Shown piece by piece: positions 1 to 12,600 of a stretch of DNA of 64,000 nt. The notes beneath the pieces were generated by a model. It saw nothing but the letters and a program-made list of their open reading frames with translations. It did no database searches and had not been told where the DNA came from. Where the stretch lies: contig CM063106.1 of NCBI GenBank assembly GCA_031841125.1, forward strand, positions 33,600,001 to 33,664,000. Direction: 5' to 3'. Position 1 is the stretch's first letter; every line of letters begins with the position of its first letter. The stretch comes from Acanthococcus lagerstroemiae. Taxonomy: Eukaryota > Arthropoda > Insecta > Hemiptera > Eriococcidae. The translations under genes were made by a program, and so were the position numbers.

Positions 1-333
1 AAAAACTTGGATCTCCACCCTTTCCGACAGAGAGGAAATTCCTACGTCGGAGATACGAAATCCCAGCTAATGAATCAGTGAGACAGATGGACAGACTGAC
101 AGCTAATTTGCTTATCAGACTATCTAAGTTTCATACCTTCCCTATAAAAATGAAGCACCACAAGTGTTCGCCTTCAATTCCATAGTATTTTCTTTCAGAG
201 CACTGTAACTCACACATAATTCAGAATGTATTTGGATTTGAGAATCGACCTCATATTGGTACAGTGGTTCCTATTTTCTGGTACTAAATATAAGATACAC
301 TTCTCTGAAACATGTTAATTGGTAAAAACTTAC

Positions 334-2798
334 CCGACGCCATGATATTCTCTTTTTCTGTAATCGACTTCTCGTATACATCCCACATAGGTGGTAGAAC
401 TTCTCGACGAAGTCTCTGTGATTCCATTATATCTTTGTCTTTCGATTCAGGTTCCCCAGTTTTTGAATTACTAAATTCAATTAAGTAATCGGCTAAAATG
501 CTGGACGTGGCGCCACGGCTAGTACTGAACAACGATACAGAAGTTCTAATAATAATAACAGAGCCAAAATAAACCATCCGAACCATGGAAATTGTTCAAC
601 ACAGACGTACGCGTGTAACTTACTTAAGTTCTTTTACAGGATCCAAATTAAATGTCTCCTCTTTCATGAGAACATAATCATCAGGAGATGGTTCGGCTAG
701 TTCTGGTAGTGATCTCGATCTGACAATCAGCGACTTGTCCGATGCGAGGGAAGAAAGTACGCCATCAGTTTCTAATTCATAAAACACAAGTTCAGTAAGC
801 CATGACAGAATACGAATTTCGGAGACAACAAACGAAATGCATTACCTTTTTCTTCCTCCATATCGTCGTCCTCGTCATCTTCACTTATACCAACATTTTC
901 GCTAGGAGGAGACATTTCTACATCTGACATATTGTTCTCAGTTAACTCTTTTTTCGCTGCTTGCAAGTCGACTTTACTAGTGAGTAGAGGCAAAGGCTGA
1001 GAAAAGATAAAAATAAACCGAAATTAAATCGTGAATTCTTTATCACCGAAATTTGTAGTATCCAAAATTGCAGTCAAGCCGTCATAGTTTGAATAGTTCA
1101 ATATTTATCTTTAGACTTCAAAGTACTCTACTGGCTTCACACATTTCTTTCACGAATTTCTAAACCAATACCAAAAAAACCTTCCATTTCCTTAATTGAT
1201 GGAGGCGTGATCACTCTCTTAGATCCACCACTGCTATCAATAATTACATTCTTCAATTAAAAACCAACCATGAAAAAGGTTCGAAGTACAAATATATAAA
1301 TTGTTCATGAATTTAAAAACCCGATTTTGTTTATTTGAACTCTGGACTTCGTTGTTTTTCTACAGCGTATTCTGACTTCAAATTCTAATTTTCTGAGCAA
1401 CTGATTACATCAGCTGGCGATTTGCAGCATGTGGGATTCATTTCAAAGGAGAAAAATTATAGTCTTTCAACATTACAAAAATGCCCAACAGAAAGTTAAG
1501 TGCTCTCACAAAAGTTAACAGGCAAAAAACTATCACGAATGCAAACCATTCCGGTTCTGAGTTTAAGCAAAACAACTTGAAGAAATTTTAATTCGAGCGT
1601 ATTTAGATAGTAATGACAGCATTGGCAAAATTGAAATAGAGGTAGGAAGTGTTCATAATATTGAGGTTTGATTCTATTCATCAATAGGAAATGGTTTTAA
1701 AAAGTACGGACAAAATATCGTCGGCTTCGTGGCAAAACTCCCCAAGTCTTATGTAAAAACGTTGGACTTGGTGAGTTCTGCCACGAAGCCGACGATATAC
1801 GAAAACATCACGAAATTTTAACTTACTAAAGATGAAGATTCTTGGTTCCTATGTTCGTCATTCGGCTCGGATTTTACAGGATCTTCATCCGATTTCTCAG
1901 AAGAAGTACTCTCATTGGTATTATTTGAAATTTTCTAGAATTACAACGCGTCAATAGGCCGTGCAACACGAATTGATAATCAAAATATTTCACATCAGAA
2001 TTGGACAGTAGGACAGATTGTGTACTTACATCGAGTAATGATTCAGGAGACGTAGAATTACCCAAACATCTTAACAAAACTATTTCGGTTTGTAAACAGG
2101 ATTCACGGTAACTGTAGTATTCGTCTAATTTCAAGGCGCAATCACTGCATATTGATTTTGGTAAATTGTCATTTCTCTCGACCTGAGATGAAAAATAATT
2201 CTCATTAATGGTACACATTGAATTCACCACAATTACCAAACTAACCGGGAAACACGAATCAGACATGATTACGAGTCTAAACCCAGTCCAAAAGTTTTCA
2301 CGTCGATGCTTTAGCATTGAAACATTCATACATCGAAACAGGTGGTTATAGCACTATTCTATCATTCCACTTGATGGCAATATGGAATGCTCGAAATCTT
2401 AAATTATGACAAGAAGTTTCAGTTAATAAGCTGTTCACACGGATAACCTGCATGCAGTCGGTATCCGCGGTCACTCAATCGAAAATTTCTATCGTTCCCA
2501 TTTCGAAGATAATTTCATAGCAGAAAGTGTTCCAAATTTGTTTTTTTCGGTGGTAACACATCCGGGGTGAAGATCACTATTGTAAATAAGTGCGAGTTTC
2601 CACGGCATACGAAATACGTTAAAAGCTGACAAAGGTAGAATTAATGAGTACTTTCAACTGCAGACAAAGAGTGATTTTCTTCGAAATCGACCTCGGTGTA
2701 TCCGTATCATCTTCGAAAATTTCGTGAGCTCCGTTGACCAGCGAAGACATACATAATCGGCAGATAAAGTTGAACTTGCCAACCGAAACATCAGTCAT
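334..2798 (-). CDS. ZAD-domain protein, partial (exons 1-6)
   Basis: Six exons join in frame on the minus strand: 2652-2798, 2030-2182, 1827-1934, 846-996, 624-771 and 334-524, each with AG acceptor and GT donor. Exon 1 starts MTDVSVGKF and carries the first cysteine pair (ICRLC). Exon 2 carries the second (SICSDC) followed by the Tyr/Cys-rich helix of a zinc-finger-associated domain (ZAD), an arthropod dimerisation module. The remaining exons are acidic and low in complexity (SEDDEDDDMEEEK), with a possible SUMO site (VKSE). ZAD proteins usually end in C2H2 fingers that bind DNA; none is seen here, so the gene most likely continues past the left edge. A short alternative last exon near 210-285 is possible but weak. 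The ZAD call is firm; the ortholog is not identified. Confidence 0.72.
1715..1798. repeat. Foldback element in ZAD gene intron
   Basis: Two arms of about 30 bases face each other (left arm ATATCGTCGGCTTCGTGGC, right arm its complement), separated by a short loop. The whole unit is about 84 bp and sits in the intron between exons 3 and 4. It looks like a tiny foldback MITE; transcription would give a long hairpin. Confidence 0.7.
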
Positions 2799-3912
2799 AC
2801 TTGAACCACATTAACTAAAATATTAAAGTACAGCGAAAATGATGAAGTTAAAATTATGTAATTAAACTACATTACGAAAATGGGCGTTAATAATGAAGGT
2901 GCAACGTAAACAAATAAACTCAAGCAAGCGCCATGTTTAAAATTGGGTAAGTATCGAGCACCTCGTGGGGGGAACGTTCCAGTTGAACAAGTTTTTGCGG
3001 GAATTTCTTACCTGGGTTCCGATCCGAAACCCGAGGAAGGTCTCGCTTATTTTTACGAATTTGATTACAAGCTAACGATCTGAACGTTCTATTCTTGCAT
3101 TCTTGCCGCAAAAATTCTTCTCTCTTCACTCTAGAATTCGGTTTCATGATTTATTGCACTCATTTTCCACGCTCAAATTTGGGGCACTTACAGAAAATCG
3201 TTCACTTTCTATAGTCGGCTTCTCATCTTTTTCAACATGTCATCAACAACATCACTGAGTTCACTTCCCTCTCCTCCCATTGGCCCATTTAACGGCCCTT
3301 TTCGTCATTTGGTCACCATCACCACGTACACACGTCTCTACTTTCCAGTCCAGGGCTTCAAATTTTGCTATGATTTTATTTCAGTCAAACCTCGAACGGC
3401 ATCTTACCCGTCAGACGTGGTCAGATAGGCAGTCAGTGTTATCACTTTCCAAGTCCCAACTCCGAACACTTATGTATTTGTTTTCTTGCTTCGGCTAAAC
3501 TGATCAGAGAATCATTTGGTGTTTTGTTTTGGTTGTTATTCATGGCTACACTGCTTGTGGATTGGTAACATTGAATCATTTGAACGTTGAAATTGAAGAT
3601 GAAGACATCGCAAGGCAAAATGCAATCATTCTTCTTCTTCATTGTACATTCAATGTTTTTTTCGCGTATGTCGGCTCAGCTGTACCATGCAAGTACCTAA
3701 TTTTGATTTCGTTTCATGTAATCGTAATCAATTTTCCATATGCCTTAAAAGTTCGTGGTATTTGTGCGCATATTTTGGTGGTTTGAACTACGACTTGTGA
3801 TGAACAGTTTTAATGCTCCATAGCTAAATGCCCGCGTTAGTGAAATTTTACTTTCTCTCAATTTTAATGTGCAGTTTCGATACCTGATCCGTATCATTTT
3901 CACGGGCATAAT
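2799..3912. other. Head-to-head intergenic region
   Basis: About 1.1 kb separates the minus-strand ZAD gene from the plus-strand ING gene, so it should hold both promoters and any noncoding first exons. A 75-codon minus-strand frame at 2920-3147 is rich in Lys and Arg but shows no domain and no splice support, so it is not called as a gene. Confidence 0.5.
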
Positions 3913-5339
3913 ATGTTGAGTCTTGGGAATTCAGACACAAATAATTGTGTCTTGTATCTAGAGAATTACCTGGATTGCGTAGAAAATTTGCCAGATGATT
4001 TACAAAAGCATTTGTCTCGGATGCGGGAACTGGATCTGTCCTATCAAGGCAAGTACTTCAGGTTTCTAATTCTTCGTGTTGGCGTCGGAATTATGGCTTC
4101 CTGTTGCCGCGTCTTCACCTTTTTGTTGTGCTAGTGATCAGTTGTAACCGTGCCTTATGCCCTGTTAATTGAAATCTAACATATTTGAACATTGCAGATT
4201 TCTTACGTGATATCGAATCACTGGCAACTCTGTACGCCGAATCTGTCTCCATGAAAAAAGTAGACGAGAAATATCGACTTCTGCGGAAGGTCCAGGCTAC
4301 TCTAATATCGGCTCAAGAGCTTGGCGATGAGAAGCTGCGGATAATTCAACAATTACAAGATTTAATTGAAAAGAAAACTAGATCCTTAGATAATGACTAC
4401 CGAAACATAGGTAAGGACGTTTACTATAATAATTGCGTGTGTAGACATCTCTCCTTTGATTCATAGACCACACTTAATTTTTTCAGCATTTTATTCCCAA
4501 CGGAAAGAGACCTATGCCATAAATCTAATCTCATGTTGTAGAGCAACTTTTCGAAATTTATGATCTGTAACGTAATGATGACATCCCTCTTTGTGTTTAC
4601 AGATAACGGATCGCGGGAGCGGGAGACAATCCTCACTTCTAGTTCTGTTGCAAGTAGTAACGTTACTGCTAGCAATAGCACCCCTGTGTTAGCAGAATCA
4701 AATTTCAAGGAGCAGGTTGTCCTTTCAACACCAGTGACATCGTCGAGCAATGGAAATAGTGAACAGCGACAAAGTAAGCGAGTTAGACGTAGTAGAGATA
4801 ATACGGACGCTACAGGAAGCGGAACCGAGTACAGCTCTTCCAACCAGCATCAACACCATCATCATCATTACAGCGAACATGGGGGTAGCATACCTATGCC
4901 GAGAGTATCCGCTACTTTACTTCCTAATAACCAGAAAAAACATAGTCATAATAACATGAATAATAATAAGAAAAAGAAGAGAAAAACCAACAAACAAGGA
5001 CAGCGATTATCGATGCAAAAAGAAGACGATAGTCGTAATAATTCGAGAGGTGGAGTGAATGATGACGACGACGAAGATCAGTCGATTGATCCCGATGAGC
5101 CAACTTATTGTTTGTGTGATCAAATTTCGTACGGTGAAATGATTTGTTGCGACAATGATTTGTGTCCTATCGAATGGTTCCATTTTTCGTGTGTTTCGCT
5201 GACAACCAAACCTAAAGGCAAGTGGTTCTGCCCTAAATGTCGAGGCGATAGACCCAATGTAATGAAACCGAAAGCTCAATTTTTGAAGGAATTGGAACGA
5301 TATAATCGAGAAAAAGAGGAAAAAGCTCGATCTTATTGA
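3913..5339 (+). CDS. ING1/2-like PHD-finger protein
   Basis: Three exons (3913-4048, 4198-4410, 4603-5339) encode about 361 residues. The N-terminal ING helical domain is clear ([17 protein letters not shown], then [19 protein letters not shown]). The C-terminal PHD finger has the C4HC3 set ([35 protein letters not shown]) and ends in a basic tail. In the family this finger reads H3K4me3 and links acetyltransferase or Sin3-type deacetylase complexes to promoters. Between the domains lies a long disordered stretch with His, Asn and Lys runs. The spacer before the PHD ([10 protein letters not shown]) and the GELGDEK-like motif fit the ING1/2 branch better than ING3/4/5. The first intron uses a GC donor. 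The start is the first ATG before the conserved domain; a longer 5' exon cannot be excluded. Confidence 0.9.
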
Positions 5340-5567
5340 ATTTTTTCAATTTTTGGGGTGAGAGTTCTCGAATCCAAAAGAAAGTATTATCCAATTTCAG
5401 AATGCAGTAGTTGTATTCGTACTGTTATTTAATTCTTTTTTAACGTTCTTGGAAATTCTGACTTTGTCAATGAATCACACTTGTATTTTCCTGAAGAAAA
5501 CTTTTATGATCAGTGTACATTTGTAAATTAAATTTTTATGTTCACTGTAATCAACGTAATTTTTGTA

Positions 5568-5573
5568 AATAAA
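5568..5573 (+). terminator. Poly(A) signal of ING gene
   Basis: AATAAA lies about 230 bases after the ING stop, followed by a T-rich stretch. Inferred from position only. Confidence 0.55.
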
Positions 5574-5927
5574 AGTTTGAAGTTGATGTTTCAGAGGAGG
5601 TTCTCATTTTTCTTATTGCAGAATAGCATATTATTTTAATGTTGATTCGATTGGAGCAAAAGCAACCTATCTACCAATTATTCAGTTGCAATTTTTTCGA
5701 TGTAATATCTGTACAAGAAGATTCGTTTTGTAAGATAATAACTTACCAAATGCGAGTCTAATTGATAATTGACCCGTGAAAAGTGAGCAGCTGAAAAGCA
5801 CTTAATATCATGAAAATTTGAAAGAAAAAACCAGTACTTCTCGTTTCGCTCTTCATTCCTTGAAATGGAATGTAGCATACTGAAATTCATATTGGCTGAA
5901 AGCGTTGATTATAATGATGTTTCTTTA

Positions 5928-6367
5928 TAAGCGCTAAAACTTGGAGTTTCCGAAGTTGGTAGCCCTGTCGTGAAATTTCCTGAAAAGGTGATCATGGACA
6001 TTATCACCATACAAATACATGTACGAGTAACTTGAATTCGCTTTTTCTAGGCAATGAAACGTTTTCTTAGGTCATATAGTAGATGAATTCAGAGATTGAA
6101 GTCTCTAGTTTTCATTTATGAACTTTAAACAGCTCCATTTTCCATGTATTAGTGCGTTTTGTACCAATAGTAAACTTCCATAAGAAAAACGGTAAGTTGG
6201 AAATCAACTTATTCATCTCACTGGAGCGAATAAAGTCACTACATTACCTTTCATCATAAACTAGAGATAAAGTTTACCAATTTTACACATATTCTTATGG
6301 GAACATCAACCTTGATCACCTTTTGATGAGTCGACACTAGCGAACCTGGTCGCGGTTTTATCGCTTA
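5928..6367. mobile_element. MITE-like element, copy 1
   Basis: The ends read TAAGCGCTAAAAC and GTTTTATCGCTTA, with a second inner inverted match (TCCTGAAAAGGTGATCA against TGATCACCTT). A diverged second copy lies at 8538-9050. There is no coding capacity. A TA target duplication is possible if the outer TA is excluded from the repeat. Confidence 0.7.
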
Positions 6368-8309
6368 TTGTGTTTCCTTTTCTGTCAATTTTCAATGCGG
6401 AGTTGCGTTGGACATGTCCATGCTCTATTACTAGTATTTGTTCTGCAGATATTAATGGAAATGCCCATACAGTAAGACAAAAAAACTAAAAACTGACAAT
6501 ATTAGAGAGAGTTCATTAAACGGGTGAATGGTCCCAGCCCTCAATCTTATTCCATATCTTAAACAAGAAATTCCGGAAATTTTGATTTTTCAAATAATGA
6601 CCTGTGTCGCAAATTGCTTTTTGAATAGGATTTACTTATTTATGAGTTTTGTCTGGACAAAGAAAAATGACTGAACAATCAAATTCAAGATTGGAGAAAA
6701 ATTTTCACTGTTTAGTTATTGGTTTTGTTGGAAAACGGCAAATTGGGGGGAGGGGGTTCCTGAGGTAAAAATTTCACTTGTAGCATTCTTGAAAAAGTGG
6801 TATCGGAAAACTACATCTTATACAAATTTTTTCGCCCAACAATTTTTATTGTAACAGTTCACCTTTCCTGGGTGGAATTCTTTGTACTGATTCCGAGTTC
6901 TGCTCCCATTTGCTTACAGTGCTTGTACATGGTTTATGAAGTCAGAAACATGTGGCCAACGGCTGTTATATGAGCGATTGAAAAACTTGCATCAAAATTT
7001 CAAATTAGATTCAAAATTAGCAGAAAAAAGCATCTATATAAACGTATTCTATTTTTAGGCTTGCAAAATTTGAATTTTGGAGATTTTTCGTTTTGAAGAC
7101 CGTTATTAGAGTAGAAAAATCTGTATCAAAATTTCCAGGAGATTATGTCGAAATTTAAGGAACCGATTCAGAAGCACCTTGGAAAAGCAACCGGGTTTTT
7201 AGAATTGAGTGGTATTCCAAAACGGCCTGTATCTACTTTTCTTTTTTTCCCCCTAAACTCATTTTATTGCGTCCTCTGGTAGATGATATATTATGCACAT
7301 TCCTACGCTGTCAACTTTAATTAGGTTAGGCAACCTGAGTGTCACTGGTGGCATATATGTGGTATATACAAGAGTACCACATTATTTCATTCTGCTCTAT
7401 AGTTTTGAAAAGTGAGAGGCCTTTTTTAGAATACCGCACCTCAATTGAACATTTTTTGGGGAAAGAGAATTTTTCGAGATTCAATCTCTTGATTCTTCAT
7501 TTTGAAATTTTCCCCAAAAATTAAATTTTGAAATAACTGCGTTTTTTTTTTGTTTTTTTTTTTTTGTTCAAATAAATATTCTATACTTTTCAAAATGATA
7601 AGATCGTTGTAGCGCTATGAGTCAGTAAAATAATTTCAAAAAAATTATTACGTAAATCCCATGGTATATTTCAAGCAATTTGCAGCATGGGGTATTAATC
7701 TTATAGAGCAAATCTGATAAATTCTAGAATTTTGTATTCGTATATGATATGGAACAAAATCAGGGAGGAGCCCAATAATTTTTTGCAAATGTAAATGACG
7801 GGAATCCTAGCCTATATCGATGAAGAAATAATAATGCTCTCGGTACTTTTTACTAGTTTTTGATGGGGAGCCCTCTACATATGTGTCCCAGGTGAAAATA
7901 TTCTGCTACAATAAAACGTATGCTTCATTTATGTACTATTGAGACACTTATGAAGATACGTTTGAAACAAATAAGTCATATAATATTACTTATAGTGAAA
8001 AGTGCTCATCACTATCATATATGTGAAGGCGCTTACGAAAAGGGACCAGTTGATCAAAAATAAAATGTTACAAGAGAAGGGTTTAAAATTGAGAGTTTTT
8101 TTTTGTAATAATTACTGTTCTGTTACTTACAAACATTTCAGCTGTGAAGGTCCTACACACTACCACATGCTCCCCTAATCTCTTATTTCATAGAAAATAT
8201 TCGGGGTAGAACTCCGATGGTTTTGAAGAATCTTATGAAAAATCATAACAAAAAATGTTCCATGATCTCCGAAGAATTTCATCAAAAATCTTTGGATCCG
8301 AATCCCTTA

Positions 8310-8460
8310 AACGACAAGAGTAGACAGGCATTCATGCAGCAGGATAAGTTGCCTATATTATAAGATTGGAGATTCCCAGCGAGAGATGCGAGACTCCCCT
8401 TCAGCAAGAGCGTAGGCAACTTATTCAGACAACAGGTAAATGTATTTGCCTGCTCTCGTA
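8310..8460. repeat. Small inverted-repeat element
   Basis: GATAAGTTGCCTA and its near complement TAGGCAACTTATTC face each other. Outer arms also pair imperfectly (ACGA..AGAG..CAGGCA against TGCCTGCTCTCGT). It is about 150 bp and non-coding. Confidence 0.5.
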
Positions 8461-8537
8461 TTTATAAGGGCAAGAAGAAAATATGTCCAGTATTCATGGA
8501 AAATTGTTTTCAAACAACGTAATTTTACATAAAAACA

Positions 8538-9050
8538 TAAGCACTAAAATTTAGAGTTTCCAAAGTTGGTAGCCTTGCCGTGGAATTTCCTGAAAAGGTG
8601 ATCATGGACGTTATCACCATAAGAATACATGTAACTTGAATTCGCTTTTTCTAGTCAATAAAGTGTTTTCTTGGGTCATAAAATAGATGAATTCCGAGAT
8701 TGAGGTTTCTAGTTTTCATTTATGAACTTGAAACGGCTCCATTTCCCACGTATTAGTTGTTTACAAGCGCGTTTTATACCAATGGTAAACTTTCATTAGA
8801 AAAACAGTAATTTGGAAATCAACTTATTGATATATGTAACTGGAGCGAATAAAGTACATTAAATTTTTCATCATAAATTAAAGACGTCAAGCTTCAATTT
8901 GACATGTTATATGACTCAAAAAACCCTTTTTTCAGCAATTACGAAAGCTTTAAAGTTTACCAGTTTTACACGTATTCTTATGGGAACATCAATTTTGATC
9001 ACCTTCTCAGGAATGGACACTAGCGAACCTAGTCACGGTTTTATCGCTTA
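8538..9050. mobile_element. MITE-like element, copy 2
   Basis: Aligns by eye over nearly its full length with 5928-6367, with one extra internal segment of about 70 bp. It keeps the same terminal TAAGC..CGCTTA repeats and the inner GGTGATCA / TGATCACC pair. Confidence 0.7.
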
Positions 9051-9532
9051 TACTATTTCCTTTTTGTACTTTTTTTGAAATGATAAAGAATATATATTAG
9101 GTTTTTCATTTAAAACTGCAATATCTCGCTGAATTTTCAAGATAGAGGCCAAGGGTTGGTTTTATTCGATTTCTAAAGGGGTTTTACCAAAATTTAGCCA
9201 GAAAATAAAAATCTAAAAATTGGTCAACTGGTCTCTTTTCGTATGCGCGCCCTCACATATAGTAAATTCACGAGTACAGTAAACAGCAGGAGCTTGTGTC
9301 CAAATGATACTTTTGAGTAAAGAAAAATCGATAGTTGTTTGGTTATTTTTCACTTCTGCTGATTCGGTGACATTCACCCGAGAAATGTAATGTAAATTTC
9401 CTTCTGAATAAAACTGGAATTAGTGCAATTATCTCTTGAACAGGATTATTAATTTTCAAGTTATTTTAGTAGTCTATTTGGAAATTCAGCCAGTTCCAAA
9501 CACCGCAAAAATATCAAAAACAAATAACGGTG

Positions 9533-9538
9533 TTTATT
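9533..9538 (-). terminator. Poly(A) signal of P450 gene
   Basis: AATAAA on the minus strand, about 140 bases past the P450 stop codon. Confidence 0.45.
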
Positions 9539-9677
9539 TTAAAAACAATATATTTCAAGAAACGTTACTACAATAATTAGAAAGATTACAAAAATATTAA
9601 AAATTAAAGTCAGTCTAATTCGATTAAGATAGCCAATGCTGAGAGAAACTTTGTCCCGAAGTTAAGGTGTAGTATAC

Positions 9678-12600
9678 TTAGTAATTCAATTTTCTTCGAG
9701 TTACAAAAGCATTGAATTCTCCTGGTGATGGTGTGACTCCATCAACACCGTTGGTGTGAGGCGCGGGCTCGTTTGGAGGAACATGAAAATCATACTTCTG
9801 AAGAAGAGAAGCAGTGAACAAAAATATGTTCGAGCGAGCTAATGTTTGTCCCATGCATCTGTGCTTTCCTGAAATTATGGGTGCATTTTAAACATGTGAG
9901 AATTTTTTTTTTAAATTTAAATTGGTAAAAACGTAAGATTCGAATAGAGGCTGAAATATTTACCAAATCCAAATGGTAAGTATTGGTCGGGCACATTGAG
10001 TTTTCCGTTGCTGTCAATGAACCTGTCAGGACGAAAAACTTCTGGGTCTTGCCAAAATTCTTTGTCCATTAAAACTCCGTTGAAGTTAGCTATTACCATG
10101 GTATCCTAAAATTAATTTGACCGAATAACATTTCATAACTATTTTGACGCATTTTCACTCCGAGATACTACATAAAAATTTAAATGTTCTAAACATAATC
10201 TGTTTTCGGTATTATAAATTTTGTTGAGTCGTACTTTTGGAATGTAGTATCCTTGCACCGTGCAATCTCTCAAAGCTCGATGAGGTATGCTGAATGTGCG
10301 GCCCATGAATACGCGTACTGATTCAAGTACGACAGCTTCAACGTACGGCATACTGTTCAAACGCATAAGTGAAAAAGAATTATTATAAATAAAATACTAT
10401 TTTTTTGCCTTGTTCTACTTGGAGCCAAAACCATTTCCATAACTTGTTTCTGTTGTTTTCATTAATAGATATTTTAGTTAATTCACATTATTGGTTTTTT
10501 AATTCATCAGTTTCTGCAGTATGTACTCAAAGAGCAGAATTTAATCAGTCAAGTTTCAGCGAAGCGTTAAAATTTAGGTACTCACTCGGGTCTGTCATTC
10601 AATGTTGGCAGTCTGTCCTGTCCAACAACCCTGTCGATTTCTTCTTGAGCTTTTTGTTGTACTTCTGGGTACAGCAGCATATAGAGGAAACCGAAGCCTA
10701 AGGACTTACTCGTGGTTTCCGAACCAGCCATAAACATGTCCATACAAATGGCTAAAAGCTGCGATTCTGCGACCGGTTCAATTTATCAGTTATTCGAAAT
10801 TTAATCAAGTGTCAAATGGTAAAATTTATAATAAAGTACTTTCCTTACCAGAAAAACTAGTTTTCTTTGGTTGAGAATACAACATTTCCAAGTACGCATC
10901 CATCAAGTCCCTGGGTGAATTTGATTGGAAGGTGTCTTTGTGATTATCTAGTTCAGCCTGTAATTAGTAAGAGCTAAAAGTTTGTATGTTGTTTTTTTTT
11001 TAATTTTCTATTTCGAATTTTCATAGTTAAAATTTATAATCAGCATAACCCATGCTACCATTTTATTAAATTTTAAGTCGACACAATGCTGGGGTCATGA
11101 TTCATTTATAGAAAAAAATTTAATTTTTTCCCTTTTTCTTTTCATAACATGTATATTTTAAGTTGGGACGGAAACTTCTGAGTTTAAAAGAAGTCTGCTT
11201 GTTTGTACAGTTGATCATACTAGTAGCCAGCTGAATGGATTAGGGTAACTCAATAGTGGGGCATAAGTTTGCACGCACTTATATAGGGAAATAAAAAAAT
11301 ATCTGTGTACAACTATTATTCTTGAAATAATCAAGAAATAAATCATGAACCACAGCATTTAGTTTTTATTTTTTCTATCTCAGCTTGAACAAACTGCTTA
11401 TTCTGGAGGCGTGAAAAATAAACCCTCAAAACGTGATAGAAATCATTTAAAACAATAATAATAATTTTTCAAATTCGGGATCAACTTGTAAAAACACCTG
11501 ATTATATTAAATAGGAAATTTAAAAGAAAACTAGTGCTACTGTAAACTGGGGTAACTTCTGATTTGTGGGGGAATTCTGGATACACTGGTTAAATGCATT
11601 ATTTCTTCATTAACTAGGGTGTCAAATAAAAGCTGAGACATGCAGGTAGCTACACTGTCATGTGCTACAAACTGATGTTTCAATTCCAACATATAAAACT
11701 GGCAATGTCCAGAGTTCCCCCACAAATCCGGAGCTACCCCAGTTTACGGTAGCTTTGAAGAAACTCCTCGTCTTTACATTATGGAAACCATCTACGGTAA
11801 ACTACAAATTTATATTACAGTGGAACTTTCATATAACGAACCTCCAAGGGGACAAAGAAAAACTTCGTTATTATATAAAAACTTCGTTGTATAGAAATCC
11901 TTTTTTTTTTTAATTATTATTTTTATTTTTTATTTATTTATTTAATTAAATAATTTATAAATTACAATTCATATGTATGTACATGTACAGTACTGTAAGG
12001 TAGACTTTATGCATACTGTTTGTAAATACATAATAAAGTGTATAATTAATTAGGTGGAATGCAATAATTACGAATATCTTGCTGGACACTTTGTTTTTTT
12101 GTATCTAAAACTTTTCTCTAACGTTGTTTTAATCTAAAAAACACCGTCCGACACGAGAAACTGAGAACTTTTGGTGAAAAAAAAATGCCTACCCATACAT
12201 GTGTGACCTGCCAGGAAGAAAGGGACCTGTGCGCAAAAAATCATTTTGTGCTAACAACTGTTTTTAACTAATTTTTGGCCGCTCTTCCGCGTAGTGCTGT
12301 CGAAAAAATCCCAAGAAATTTTCCCAAACTGCTGTAAGTCTTTAAAGTTGAGTGGTCTCATAACGTGAAAACGTTATGAATTTTGTTTATCCGCTCTCTG
12401 TAAAATTTACATTTTTTGCGCACAGGTCCCTTTCTCCCTGGCAGGTCACACGTATACAGTGCGGTTCTCGTTATTATTTTGATCGTCGGACGTGTATAAG
12501 CTTAAAATTACCAGAAAGTACTGTATATGTTTTCAACGTAATTCAAGCATTCGAGCTTCTGAACGGTGAAAAAAAGTTCGTTATATAGAAATTTTCTTTC

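Larger units (their letters stand above)
5574..9532. other. Gene-free region between ING and P450
   Basis: About 4 kb without a convincing coding frame. It holds two copies of a 440-513 bp inverted-repeat element and a smaller foldback unit, listed separately. The remainder is AT-rich sequence in which I see nothing further. Confidence 0.6.

Noticed and set aside
2920..3147. Minus-strand frame of 75 codons, Lys/Arg rich
   Set aside because: No domain, no splice partner, and it sits in the divergent promoter region.
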